Source of the DNA: Anaspis maculata
Taxonomy: Eukaryota > Arthropoda > Insecta > Coleoptera > Scraptiidae
DNA length: 64,000 nt
NCBI GenBank assembly: GCA_949128115.1
Contig: OX421962.1
Location: 35,549,745 to 35,613,744 of the forward strand
Reading direction: 5' to 3'
A model generated the notes under the pieces. It worked only from the letters and a program-made list of their open reading frames with translations, ran no database searches and was not told the origin of the DNA. This document shows, piece by piece, positions 12,330 through 23,960 of this stretch. Every line of letters begins with the position of its first letter. Within the stretch, counting starts at the first letter, position 1. Made by a program: the position numbers and the translations under genes.

Positions 12330-13337
12330 CTGCAACAAACAAAAATTTCATCAGATCAACGATCCCCGAGAGGTTAAATTTCAAATCACGCATCCTTGAA
12401 CGATGCACAATAATCGCATAATATACATTGAATTTATTCAAATCGAAATCGTACTCTCCCTCCAAATTAATTCGGAGGCTTTATACACGAAACGCCATTT
12501 TGAGGGGGCCCTTTTAATTAATTTCATGCCAACAGAGTATTGTGCGCTCTGCCCCCTCTTCATTGTAGCTTCCCGCAATGTTTATACCGCGATTTGCTTT
12601 ATGCACTTGTGCTTCGAGTGGTGCACTTGTGCGATTTCATCGGATCTCGAAAAAAGATTCAATTAAAACCGCTAATGATGCTTGAATACTTCAAGTTCGA
12701 ATTTCATACCTGATGATGTTGATGCTGGTAAAGAAAGTGGTTTAAAATGTCAGAGATGACGCATGAAATCATCTAATATACCTATTCCATACGTACGTGT
12801 GTGTGTGAGTGTGTGTGATAAATATTTAATCGTCGGTTTGGCTCTTTGGGGCCCGCCTAAAGACCCGCCAACCGATAGAGTTAATGGGGTGGTTTAGCGT
12901 GGGCTGTTTATGGGGCAGTGCCGACGTCAGCTACTCTAATAGATCAGAATCGGTTTTTAATAGAGACGTCAGGATGATCTAATTTTGTATGGTCTTCATT
13001 CATCTTGCTTGGTCATTATATGTGATTTAGCCAATAGGCCTAGTGGTGGGTGTGATGAAAAAATTACCATCAACCCGGCATCACCTCGGCTTATAATGAT
13101 CGAATACGGAATTTGAGAGTTTCAAACGTGATTGAATGTTCAAATTCTCTGGAAGTGACACAGTTTCACGACTTCCAAATACTTTACGAATACAGTTGAT
13201 ACTGAAATGACTTGCATTTAACTAAGTACTTCGACTTCATTTTGTAACGTCTGTATCGACTTTGGAGGGTTCGTCCAAGAATACCAAGAAAAGTATTGGA
13301 ACTTGGAGGTTCTAGAAACTTAGTAGCTGTATGTATG

Positions 13338-13368
<31 letters not shown>

Positions 13369-15156
13369 GTAGTAGAGTTCACTATAGAAGAGAGGCACCG
13401 TAACCCTTTGCTGACGCCCATGCTTTTGCCTTTAGATATCACACACCTCAAAAGGATATGACGACGACGCAATGCCGTGTTCTACCGTTTCGAGAGAATA
13501 TCACGAAAACAGAATGGGACAAGACAAGACAATAACGTGTCTCTCCGAAAATAAGGGCGTGTGTTTGTGTGTGTGAGAGATGTATACACATTGTGTTCAT
13601 ATGGGAACATTATGGTCGTATGTTAATAGGTTTGGGTCAATGAGGTGCTGTAAGGTGGTAATGAAAGCATTATGTAAATCCTACGGCTCTCCAAGACTGA
13701 TAGATTCACTCCGGAGCTCTCGCGTACCTACACCTCTAAACGTATATCGTGTATGAGACGCAATGGACTTAACACATGTTTCGTTTATTATTTTTATTAT
13801 TTACAGCCCGTTGTTTATGTCCGGTTTGTTTATGGCTGATGTTTTGGGCGCTTTCTTTCACGCCCCACGCCTCCGAGGAAAGTGAAAATGGGGAGGAGAT
13901 GGAGGAAGACCGCAAGACCGATCCTTGATTTATATAAATTACCATTCCCAAAACGTTTGGATTTTCTGTGATTGTATATTGGTGAAGAAAATTATTCAAA
14001 AGAACCGCAGCTTCTCTCACGCATGGGGTCTCTGATGCATCTCTGCATCGGCCGGAGGTGCATAGACAAGGCCTGAAAGAAAGAGGGGAGCCCATGCCGC
14101 GAATAATTGTTCCATCCCGCTGTCAAAATGCAACATTTCATTTTTCCAAATTGATCTATGGCGCTGGATTGATTCATTGGAATCGTTTATTTCGGACATT
14201 AGCTAAAACGCCTCGGTTTGAAATTAATGTGGCTCCTCAATCAAATCGGACCTGTACCCCAAGTTATGGGAGTCATTAGCGGTGGAAGAAGGGCCGGGCC
14301 GAATTAATTCCAAACAAAACCGTGTTGGAGGTGATGGAGGGCCAATTTTTCTTTATTTTAATAACGCTTATTGTTATTCAGACGGCGCGGCCCATTTCAA
14401 CGACAAAAGGATGCCGATTTGCGGGGGGCGCTTACTTAAGCGCGGAAGGGTTTTTAATTAATTTAATTTGAAAGTTGAAAACGCTAGACTTTCAAGTGGT
14501 GAATGTCGCTGGAACGACTGGTGACGGCGCCTTTCGTCGCGGGAACATTCTGCCCGGTGTCAAAGTGCATACACGCATACACGTCTAATTATCAATAATT
14601 TCACAATTTTGTACGATTTATTCGACTTTCGGACGTCACACACGGTAACGTTACGCAATAAATATACCAACAATGAGCATGTACGTGTAAACTATTGGAA
14701 TATATAGCCGTGTACCGCGGCGTTTGCATAAAATTACAATGTTTACAAGAGTGTCTTGGACATGGCGTTGCGTGTTCGTCGGCACTTGCCTCGTAATTAG
14801 TATTTTCCGTAAGATAGCTAATGAATCTTGACGGTTATGACACCTCGAGAGGTTTAATGCTCATTCGTTCATTATGAAGCTATTTGTTAGGCAGCGATAT
14901 ATAGCGCGTGGATTACTAAACATGAGATGCTGATGGTAGAGCGCGCACTATACCGTGAAACCGTAAAGCTATATCTAGGTATATGGAGATACTGGCAGCA
15001 AGTCGAGGTGGTATAATTATGGTATGAGTATGTGCAATGTGAATATCCTTTTAGCAAAGAAAAGTGTTGGGGTATAAGGTAGAGTAGACTTTTCAAGATT
15101 CACCAGTATGCTGTTAGGTATAGGTGTTATGTTGGTCGGCAGTAGGTATATCAAAT
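12330..15156. other. Intronic stretch, no gene recognised
   Basis: Part of the 11-kb intron between the 44-bp and 80-bp exons. It includes a (GTAT)n microsatellite near 13329 and a GC-balanced, low-repeat portion around 13790-14600 that lacks transposon signatures. The latter could hold regulatory sequence, but nothing specific is visible. Confidence 0.5.
13329..13368. repeat. (GTAT)n microsatellite
   Basis: About nine consecutive GTAT units, with one interruption at the right end. Confidence 0.95.
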
Positions 15157-15160
15157 ATAT

Positions 15161-15502
15161 TGTTACGAAGCTCGCGTCCATCTCGGCTCTTTCTAGAGAA
15201 ATCTAGATTTCCGCGTTGCATTCGGGAAGCATCAAAAGACTTAAGCGGTAGGTCACGACACGTCGAGACTTCTGGTGGAGGTGCCGTAGAAGGTACGGCA
15301 CCAACAGGAAGCATCCAGAACCTTCGATGCCAGCGATCGAGCGATCATGGCGTTAACATCTCAAGCGACACTGTGAATTTCCAAGCGATTAATAATTCTG
15401 CGCGCTATTTAGTTGTATCGGTAGTAGCTAATAAAGTGCAGTTTGTTTACAAGTAAATCAGCGCGTTTAATTTCGAGATAGGCGAACCCGAATACCGTAA
15501 CA
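15161..15502. mobile_element. Solo LTR (342 bp), ATAT duplication
   Basis: The unit starts TGTTACGAAGC and ends ACCGTAACA, with ATAT on both sides (15157-15160 and 15503-15506). It contains an AATAAA polyadenylation signal near 15430. TG...CA ends, a 4-bp duplication and no internal region are the signature of a solo LTR left by recombination between two LTRs. Its sequence differs from the longer solo LTRs at 21002 and 53736 apart from the terminal TGTTACG/CGTAACA. Confidence 0.85.
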
Positions 15503-16865
15503 ATATAGTCGAAGAGGCAAGATATGAATGCTCAAAAGAAGCTTCTGTTAACGCACTGCGCACTGCAATAACATAGGTATATGTAAATTGGAAAATGAGG
15601 TGAAAGAATGATACGAGGAATGATATAAGTTGAGTCAGGTCAGCAGGATGAACAGTGTTGGAGAGAAGCATGAAAGATGGATAAATGCTTAGCTGACCAG
15701 GAAGATGAAGAATTAGGGTTTCAAATTTTTTGTTGCCTCTTTCTGCCGTGACGTCATGCGTAACGGCGGATTTTCAACGTCATGTTTTGATATACGACGT
15801 TTTGTTTTTTGAACGACGATAACACTGCCCAAGGAAAAAAGGGTCACCCAATAATCTATTTTGTAGGTGTTTCTGATTCAACTCCACTGTGTTTATGCGG
15901 TGGAGAACCAAGTAGAGATGTTTCAAGTGTGTTTTCATGTTGACAACCAGATGATAACTTGTCAGTGGTGGTTAAGGGTACATCACACGCGGTGGTGGCT
16001 AGACCTACGTGAATAAATATATCAAAATCGAATTCCACATACGAAAAAAAAAAGGTTTCAGTGACTAGAGTGAGAGTGACATTCCCCCACATGATAACTG
16101 AGTGATTCTAAATTTGCTGCTGCTCTACTTCTCCGGCAAAATTCCATAACCTTATCAGAGTGAAATTACATAAACGTCAAAACGTCAAAAACTTCTTCCA
16201 ATGGGGTGTTTTCTCTGCAGTTGTCAAGGTGTCAAGTAGATGGCAGCAGGGGCCAACCCGGGTTATTTTCCCGCTACTTTTTGAACGGTTCTCACATGGA
16301 GGGGGTTTTTCTTTTGACTTTGGTGTCTGCCTGCCGATGCCGGGTCGGCTGTCATGTCAAGTATGAATGTGTGTCGTCAGAGCTGAGGAAGGAGTTAGAT
16401 GGAAAAAATTACGTACACTTGGCTTTCAGAAAACAGGTTTTTAGTGTAGATGTTTCTGGAGAAGACCATATTAATTTGGCATTAATTGTGTTCTTGAACA
16501 TGGACAGTGGGGCACACGGCACGGTGGCAGGTAGGTTGCAATTGGCTTCAAATCGGCCGGCGTGTCCACGAACTGCTCCTCGTGTGCTGTCTCCCGGACG
16601 GTCCCTATGGCAAACATTTGCACGGTCACTGGGCCTTTTCAGCCTCCAAAATTCACCAAAACCGACCAGTACAACCCCACGTTCAATATTTTTTCAGCAA
16701 TAATGTCAATCATATGGTCATGATATGGTCGTTGTTGTCATTTTCATTGTTCGAGTGATCAGTGGCAGGTGGCAAAGTGCTAGTGATGGGTTGTTATTCA
16801 ACTATCTGTTATTTTTCGACTGTTATTTGAAAATAACAATAACAACCTGTTATCTCGGTTGAAAT

Positions 16866-17172
16866 ATAACAGATACAAAATAACAGTTTACCCGGATCGT
16901 CGACGCCTTACGCGATCAACTGATCAACAGTGAACGACTAAACAGATACAAAATAATATTTAGTTCACCCGGTTCTTCGACGCCCGGCGCGATCAACGGT
17001 GAACGACTAAACCACAGACTAAACCATAGACTGACTATAAACAGATACAAAATAACAGTTCACCCGGATCGTCGACGCCCGGTGCGATCAACGGTGAACG
17101 ACTGAACCATAGACTCACTAAACAAATACAAAATAACACTAATAACAGTTTACCCCGATCGTCGACGCCCGG
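16866..17172. repeat. Tandem array inside the hAT-type MITE
   Basis: About three to four imperfect units of about 90-110 bp. Each carries ACAGATACAAAATAACA, then CACCCGG-TCGTCGACGCC, then GCGATCAACGGTGAACGACT. The units differ by small indels and substitutions. Confidence 0.85.
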
Positions 17173-17226
17173 CGTTAGTTGTTAGTTAATTCTGTTACTT
17201 TTGCATTGTGATATTGAGAATCCTGG

Positions 17227-17356
17227 GGCCCGTTTCATGAAACTACAAACGACAAATTACAAATGTATTACCTTGACGACCGATTGTTGCAACAATGGGT
17301 TACCAAGACTACACACACACTTGTAATTTGTCATTTGTTGTTTTAAGAAACGGGCC
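17227..17356. mobile_element. Harbinger-like MITE (130 bp), TGG duplication
   Basis: Inverted termini GGCCCGTTTC...GAAACGGGCC, with a longer imperfect match through ACGACAAATTACAA, and TGG on both sides (17224-17226 and 17357-17359). GGCCCGTTT-type ends and a 3-bp duplication resemble PIF/Harbinger MITEs. It is nested inside the hAT-type MITE, making it the third level of insertion here. Confidence 0.8.
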
Positions 17357-17532
17357 TGGTTAATTTGTAAAATAACAGATCAACAGTATCTGTTATTTTT
17401 AACTGTTATTTAAAAATAACAGTAACAGGTTGTATCTGTTACGTGAAAATAACAGTTTTGCCCATCACTACAAAGTGCTGGGTGTAGCATGATGCTGCTA
17501 GGCAATCTGGCTTTACGCATACACACACAGAC

Positions 17533-18685
17533 CATGGACCTGTATTCAAAATGGACTGCTGATCACCCTACCCGACCAAACAACAAATCACGCCACAGGG
17601 GCGCTACCATTATCGTTATCATAACAGAAGTTCTCAAAAGATCATAGAAAATCTGCAACTTGCATCGGCACATTTTGTACTATAAATATTCATGGATGCA
17701 ATATTATTTTATAATAACAGATTCAATTTACAATAATATGTTTTTTACTTCGAAAGTAGCCATCAGGTTTATTTCGTTTCAAAGAACTCATTGCAAGTTC
17801 GCAAGTTGAAACAGTCATGAAGTTTTGAGAGTCACTGTCTTTCGAATTTATCGAAGGTGAGCGATCAGGGATCACGGTTGCGATTCATCAGTTTTGCACC
17901 AGAAAGCGTGATCCAAGGAGGGCGTGATCCCTGCACCAGAAACGTCATTTTGACAGTCTCGTTTTTTTTTCAACGTGGGAAGTTTTCGGATTTGTGGTGT
18001 CGAATTCGAATTTGGTGTGTTTTATCACTCCCTAATCCGTTTAATAAAAATATTCTGTGGATTTCATTACTTATTATCAGTAGTTCTGCGGAAGAAAATG
18101 CACGGTATAGAAGGGGCGCAAGCACTGTGATTTCGGCAGCACAAATCACAGCTAGGTACTTCCTACTGGACCACACAGCTCGGGCCTTGAGAGTGTTTTC
18201 TTTTCACAAGTAAGATTGCCGTCAATCAATTATTGAATGAAATTCTACTATTTCGTTACAGAATACAGAAAAACACAAACAACGGCGATTGCCAGCCATT
18301 GGGCAACATAAACAAAAAAGCCAAACGGCCTAGTGCCCAACAGCACACCGTGTATTCAACACACTTCAGTTAACAATTTTTGACACGGAACATCGTCCCT
18401 TCTATTGAATTACCGGAACCTATGAACACATGTACGTACAAAACGCTGCAAGCGACCGAAATAAAACGGCTATGCCTCGCAAGCAAATTTGAAAATGTCA
18501 TTTTGACACCTAACCTAAACTTTACACTGCGATGTCATGTCGCCATCAGAGAAAAGTCATCATAGCAGAACGGTCAATATTAATTGTGGAAAATAAAAGT
18601 CCCTAGGGATAACGAACATGTCGGCATTCTACTGGAGTCATGGCGATATACTGTATTATAAGTCCAGTTTAAGTACAGGTCCATG
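17533..18685 (+). mobile_element. P-like TIR element, copy 1 (1,153 bp), 8-bp duplication
   Basis: Termini CATGGACCTGTA...TACAGGTCCATG are flanked by ACACAGAC on both sides (17525-17532 and 18686-18693). The paralogous uninterrupted site is visible near 57102-57116. A second copy in reverse orientation lies at 52201-53503. CATG ends with 8-bp duplications recall P elements, but hAT cannot be excluded because no transposase motif is visible. A 118-codon frame at 17857-18213 is only partly shared with copy 2. Confidence 0.85.
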
Positions 18686-18856
18686 ACACAGACACATCCC
18701 TGACAGACACACAAACGGGCTAAAGCCGTCCTTGGCTAAAGCAAGGACAAGAGATACGAGATACCAACATGAGCAGGTAGGATTACCAACCAACAGTAAC
18801 CTAGTGATAAACCCTGCTGCCATCTATCGTCTTCTCCAGCGGCGAAACACCCCATT

Positions 18857-19640
18857 TCTTGTCCCCAAAAATTGGAAAAGTCAACTGGGTCAATGGAGAA
18901 TAATCTTTTAGACAGGTATACAGATCAGCTGCTATTACTGTCAGAAAATCAAACACTCATTCCTGAATACGTTGATGATGTCATTTAGCATTCCACCGGA
19001 CCTAAATGATGTGATAAGATAGACTATACGAGTGTATCGGTCGATGAGTGAATGATGGACCCAAAATCACAGATTTTTATGCAAGAAGGTTATGATTTAC
19101 GCCGGGCGGACTGGAGCAAGGGGCATCGTTGGCGCCTCATAAGTACTAGGTGATTGACATAACAAGTCAAAAATTCACGATAATCCAGTCTCTGTTCCAG
19201 GATCATGATCTACGATCCTTTATTTTGTCCCAATGGGATAAATTCTTCCTGAAAAGCACCCCAACCCACGATACAAACACAAACAACCTAACTTACATCT
19301 CAAGATCAAAAACTTCCTGGTGGCATCCCATACGCCATCTTCTCAAGATCACTTCTTCGGGTCTTCCCCGTAGAAATCTATGAGAAACAAACCGGTCAGC
19401 CATCACACCAACTTTATAGTCCAGGCGCCAGCGAGGCAAAGGAGGCGTTAGACCGAGATGCATAATAATTGTCAGGGACAAAGTTACAGGGAATACAGTG
19501 ATGTACAAAAATGCCCCGATGGCATGTCTAACTTCTTCAGTTTAGCCGTTGATCGAAGTCAAAACTGCGTGCCGGTTAAGTGAAATAGGAAAACCTTCCG
19601 CGTGATATTTCTCCTTGAATAAGAGATTCTCCAAGAACAA
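18857..19640. other. Unresolved stretch with possible gypsy fragments
   Basis: A plus-strand segment near 18966-18990 reads IPEYVDDVI, similar to KYMDDVI just upstream of the integrase zinc finger in the 53-kb relic, so a small pol fragment is possible. The segment at 19527-19570 resembles 53663-53705 (both contain TCTTCAGTTTAGC). Nothing else was recognised. Confidence 0.35.
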
Positions 19641-19649
19641 TAAGAGATG

Positions 19650-19830
19650 TACGAAAATAGTGAAAGTTGTAGAGAATTGAATATTCTACTAGAAAATCTT
19701 GGACGTTTATCACTAACTTTTCTTGTTTAGCCGTGAACCACGTTCGAAATTGTGCGACAAACCTGGTAATGAAGTCGTTCTTTTGAAGAGCTTACAGAAA
19801 TTCCAGACTCGATGAATAAAATATGACAAT
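19650..19830 (+). repeat. Dispersed repeat; empty-site paralogue of the LTR element target
   Basis: This sequence aligns with the two flanks of the LTR retrotransposon joined together (58080-58154 plus 62557-62690). Shared landmarks are AGTTGTAGAGAATTGAATATT, GTTTAG/GTTTGGTCGTG, GAACCACGTTC and CAGACTCGA followed by AAAATATGACAATGT. At the junction it reads continuously with no LTR, confirming the insertion boundary. Confidence 0.75.
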
Positions 19831-20235
19831 GTGGGGAATGAAAGACTCAATCCCAAAAAACTAAGCTACACTTCACACCGTTCTACGTGGATTCAGTACA
19901 AAAGGAGATTCACCTGCCAAAGAATGGTGACACTGAATGATTTCACACTGGCGAAATCTTCAATCGACGAAATGCTGGCGAGCGGAATCATCGAGAAATC
20001 TCCTTCTCCCTGGAGCTCGCAGAGTGTCATTGGGTATACGGAAATCCAACGGCAAATATAGATTTTGCAATAATTTCCGCGCCGTTGACAAAGTTTCGGC
20101 GTAGCCTCTACCAAAAATTCGGGGTATCTTCGAAAAACTCAGGGACATCAAATTGATCTCGACCATCGACCGCCAGAATGGTTATTGGCAGATACCACTC
20201 ACTGAAGAGAGTAAGCCTATGAGCGCTTGCACAAT

Positions 20236-20696
20236 AGGGAAATTGCATGATGTTGGTTCAGCTTGTCGCCACTTGGTGGCTTTGGTTCGATGTCGCAGCG
20301 CGCTTGCGCCAGATCCAGATTATCGATTAGTTTCGTTTGTTTATGTTTTGCAAATTGCAAATAAAGTCGAACAACGACCCATCGCTTCTTCAGGGCTCCA
20401 TTGGTGGGGAACTTGTGGAATTTTATGCCGTTTCTGTTTTGTTGAATTTTGAGCGCGGTGTGGCACACAACATTTATATAGGGCATTTTTCAGCGTCGAC
20501 AATATAGAAAGATGAGATGAGAACTAATGACAGCGAGCAATTGGTGTGGCGAGATAAATGTTCATTTATTCAAGTGCCAAAATCACGCGATTGGCAGTTA
20601 TGGCACACGATTTGGCGATTTGCAATACCAATTGATAAACCTAAAGTCCCCAGGTGGCAAACGGCGCCGCAAGCGCCCCCTACATGGAATCGCCCT
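20236..20696. mobile_element. TIR element (461 bp) inside gypsy pol, AT duplication
   Basis: Inverted termini AGGGAAATTGCATG...CATGGAATCGCCCT interrupt the RT codons between a Thr and an Ile-Pro-Asp-Lys stretch. Excising the element with one AT restores a continuous reading frame (ACA ATT CCG GAT AAA). A 2-bp AT duplication would fit ISL2EU-type elements. No coding frame of its own was recognised. Confidence 0.8.
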
Positions 20697-21001
20697 ATTC
20701 CGGATAAAAGATCGTTTCGGTTTAGAGGCATGATTTTTGGACTGCACGCGGCCTCAGCCAGATTTCAGCGCTTTTGATTAGTTAAATAGAGAGAAGAACG
20801 GACATTTTTATGCCTAGGTACGTGCGCCTAGACGACGCATCATCGTACCTACTAGAGTGCACCAATTAGAAAAAAATTGAGAATCTGAGCATCATCTTCA
20901 AAGGGTTACGAGAAGTAAACTCAACGTCAACCTGAAGAAATTCCAATTCTGATGCCAGTCAGAGCTCATTTGCCAGGACATCGCATAACGCCCGAAAGTA
21001 T

Positions 21002-21523
21002 TGTTACGTATTTCGCGTACGAGTTCGAATATAATTGACACGATCGTTTTAAAACACACACTGTTTATTACTGCGTACCACAATAAATACAAGCCAACAA
21101 TTATCTACTTGGAAATATATTGCAGGTACTTCGCTTCTAATCCGCTCGCTACCACTTCGCATTCCAATTCAATACTGTCCGTGAGCTGACGGTTGATGCC
21201 TTATATAGATCCGACCAATCCATCTCGAATGTTCCATGCATTCTCCAGCAGTCTCCTCAGTGACCCGGCATACGATTTCTAGACGACTCCCGAATAATTA
21301 CACATCTTTCGCGTATAGTTCTGCCGTGCTTCTAGAGCCGGCGCGCCGCCAAATTGACAGATGTGTTCTGATCGAGCGTTGGAGTCTCTCCATTCAGTTT
21401 CACGTACACGAACGCTCTGGAATGCACAAGAACGCTCCGCACTTGTACACTGCGGTCTAATGGATGGAAGAGTCCAGAAAGATCGCGTGTTTACCAGCAT
21501 GCACAGAATCGCCGCCCGTAACA
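21002..21523. mobile_element. Solo LTR (522 bp), GTAT duplication
   Basis: Starts TGTTACGTATTTCGCGTACG and ends GCCCGTAACA, with GTAT on both sides (20998-21001 and 21524-21527). It interrupts the gypsy pol relic between RT and the SWYRR motif. A second member of the same family, about as long, lies at 53736-54251 and shares both ends and most of the interior. Confidence 0.9.
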
Positions 21524-22089
21524 GTATTCACACCGATTCCGATAAGGTCATGTTAATAATAGATTCCCTAATGGTTATGATGGATTCCCTACTCTGACCA
21601 ATTTCAAAGAAATTAAGATACTTTTGGAAATGGTCTCATGGTATCGGCGGTCTATCGAAAACTTTTTGAAAGTGGCTGCGCCGTTCACGAGGTTGGTTAG
21701 AAAAAGTATCAAGTCTCAAATAGTCACTCATCGAGGCCCTATTTATTCTAAGGTGCCCCAATTTCGCATCAGACTATGGTCTTGGAGCCTGTCTTTCTCA
21801 GAACATCAAAGACCAAGAAAGAATCATCCGCCTACTCCATACCCTAAATGCGAGAGTGAGCAAAAACACAGTGTTAGTGAAAAGGGATGCTACGCCATCG
21901 TTTACAGCTTGCAGAAGTTTCGTCCATATCTCGAAGGCTATCACCGATGACGGCCGGGCACTTGATCATGGCCAAAACGATAATGCGTCCCTGTCTCAAG
22001 TAATTTTGGCCTGGGATGTTTGGTGACATTAATGAGTACGTTCGCTACTACCCGAATTGTCAGACATTCGCTTTTGCTTGAATTGCACG

Positions 22090-23366
22090 AAAGAGTTCCA
22101 TTAATCCACCAAAGAGTCGGGGTTCGTCATGCGAAAAACAAAAGCTACGGAGAAGTTGTATGTAGCAAAGTCTTTATTGGGTATCTCAAACGTAATGAGC
22201 AATTTAGATAGCTCTAAATGTGGGATTCCAATGGGACTTGCCGCCACTCGCCAGCCAACCCCTTTAGAATTCAAACAATTGCCTCGTGCTTCTTTGTGTA
22301 CAAGCAGGTAGGTACATCTTGTTTATATTACTATAAATAGGTACCTACTCTTACAATCTCAACTCGTTTGTTTGACTATTTATGCAACAGCTAAGAAATG
22401 AATCACACACGGGTGCAATAAATAACCTAGCACGTTTTCGGGCACGTTCGCCCACCGCATATGACAAAATCCAGTTCGGCATCAGATCCGCTGAAGAAAA
22501 AAAATCGTCTCCTCTTAAATCATCGGGTTATTCCAATGAGATCATAATATTTACACAAAATCATTTGTGCCTTACACCGTAAACGATTAATTATTATACG
22601 TGTAATTTGATATGCGATTTATCACATAGCACACACGCGGGCTCGCCGGTGAGGTATATACAAAATGCGAAGCGATTTTTCTTGTTCGCAACATTATAAT
22701 AAATGTGCATACCTGGAGTGGACTGTAGAACACGGACCAACGAGCCGGTGATATGCTAAGGTCGCCTGCGTAAATCTGGCGACCTTCTGTAAATCGCCGA
22801 GTTATTAGATTGGGTCATCAGGGTGTTTCAGAATGCCGAACGCCATTTCTTTGACTCGGCGCTCGGGAGGTTTCCATAAATCTCGATGTGTATGTGCATG
22901 TCCGTGCTTGAAACGCATGAGTGTGCAGTTTGTGGAAACTGAGAAAGCTTTCGAAAAGTAAGCGTCGGAGGTGGTGTCAAACACCCATAGCGACAGCCGA
23001 GAATACCCGCAAGAATTATTCCTCGGAGAGTCCGAGTTAAGGTGATATGCACGCTGGGATCGCATAAATCGCGTTCCAAAGAACCAGCGACACGCTTGTT
23101 CCGCGTCTCTCTTTCTCTCGGCGGAGATTCAAAAACATTTTGGAGTCATCATATAATAAAAGTCCACAAATAAGTGAACTTCTCTCTGTGCGCTGCGCTG
23201 TTTGTGTGTGCTAACAGAGAGTCGCGTTTTGCGACATTGTTTGTCGGAAGTAGCGGAGGCAGGGCCACCATCCGAGCTTACTCGTCCATGAACGAGAAAT
23301 GCGGTGGTTTGGAGGAAAGCTCGGTCTAGCTCCTCTACATATACACGATTGTGGCATAATACTCAC
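22090..23366. other. Intronic stretch, no gene recognised
   Basis: No transposon protein or supported exon was seen. A minus-strand frame of 86 codons at 22805-23065 has no known motif. The part near 22620-23330 is free of the local repeats and could hold regulatory sequence. Confidence 0.45.
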
Positions 23367-23446
23367 TCTCTAAGTTTGTCCTTTGACGGAATCTTCCGAC
23401 CGGCGATGTTTATCTTTTTGTAAGAGAGTCCTCTGCTGGTGAATTC
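23367..23446 (-). CDS. DUSP11: DUSP11-like exon 3 of those seen (80 bp)
   Basis: On the minus strand a TTTGTTTCAG acceptor precedes the exon and a GTGAGT donor follows it. It opens in phase 0 after the NPE-ending exon, encodes EFTSRGLSYKKINIAGRKIP then SKDKLR, and ends with GA, the first two bases of a Glu codon completed by the 12286-12329 exon. Tyr-Lys-Lys followed by a Gly and a Pro ten residues on matches the strand between the RYY motif and the catalytic loop in DUSP11 relatives. Confidence 0.82.
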
Positions 23447-23960
23447 CTGAAACAAAAGGACTTTTATAGTATGAAATATTGTATACTACGCCCCACGCTT
23501 CTTCCGGTAGCATCTAATGAGTAGTATATATAAGTGGGCAGGTTGTTCCTTTGTATCGGTAATTATTTCTGCGAAAAACAAAAGCAATAGAGAATTATAT
23601 TGGTTTGACGGGACTTGTTTTTGCCGATATTGCTCAAGTAGCAGGACGTCTTTGGTTTTTGTCGTTTGGAGGTATCTTCTTCAGTTCACAAGATACTAAT
23701 ATACCTTATAAAAATGGCACTAGCCATTTTTTTAAAGCACCGGTGTTTGCAATATGCGTCGCTTACTGGTCATCAGTGCGGTCTGCACGTGAGGCAGTCC
23801 GCTACACGTAACGTACCTGACACAGCCCGCCGCATAATGGTACTAATTCACATTCGGTTCTCGACACTCGTCGAGGGCGACATGCCGAAGCGGCGGCGGT
23901 TTAAGAACATTCCAGTTTTGAAGCAAACAACAACAAAATTTTATTAAAATCGGTCGAACC

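Larger units (their letters stand above)
16781..17470. mobile_element. hAT-type MITE (690 bp), 8-bp duplication
   Basis: Termini TAGTGATGGG...CCCATCACTA are flanked by CAAAGTGC on each side (16773-16780 and 17471-17478). Copy B of the host element (near 57054) carries a single CAAAGTGC, proving the insertion. TAGTGATGGG-like ends with 8-bp duplications are typical of hAT elements. The ends are rich in CTGTTATTT-type subterminal repeats, and the body holds a short tandem array. Confidence 0.88.
16200..18856. mobile_element. AATGGGGTGTTT element, copy A, carrying nested insertions
   Basis: Inverted ends AATGGGGTGTTT...AAACACCCCATT, with an internal inverted block ATGGCAGCAGGGGCCAACCC in the left arm whose complement in the right arm is truncated in this copy. 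Removing two insertions (16781-17470 and 17533-18685) leaves a sequence collinear with copy B at 56513-57288 over its full length. A 165-codon plus-strand frame (16206-16703) is not preserved in copy B and has no known motif. No target duplication could be resolved. Confidence 0.85.
19831..22080 (+). pseudogene. Ty3/gypsy pol relic (RT, RNase H, integrase fragments)
   Basis: Reading on the plus strand with frameshifts, the RT palm is clear: an SPWSSQSV segment near 20007, KYRFCNNFRAVDKVSA near 20057, then STIDRQNGYWQIPLTEES near 20158. GMIFGLHAASARFQRF follows after an insertion at 20236-20696. Sequence equivalent to the FLGM-SWYRRFI motif (MVSWYRRSIENF) follows near 21630, after a solo LTR at 21002-21523. 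RNase H remains as SEKGCYAIVYSLQKFRPYLEG near 21880. Part of the integrase zinc finger, WPGMFGDINEYVRYYPNCQ, remains near 22008. Frameshifts, stops and deletions show it is dead. Confidence 0.88.

Noticed and set aside
16206..16703. 165-codon frame in AATGGGG element copy A
   Set aside because: Not maintained in copy B, where the same region is split among frames; no known transposase motif.
16866..17172. Satellite or CRISPR-like array
   Set aside because: Units are about 100 bp, imperfect, and lie wholly inside a hAT-type MITE with 8-bp target duplications.
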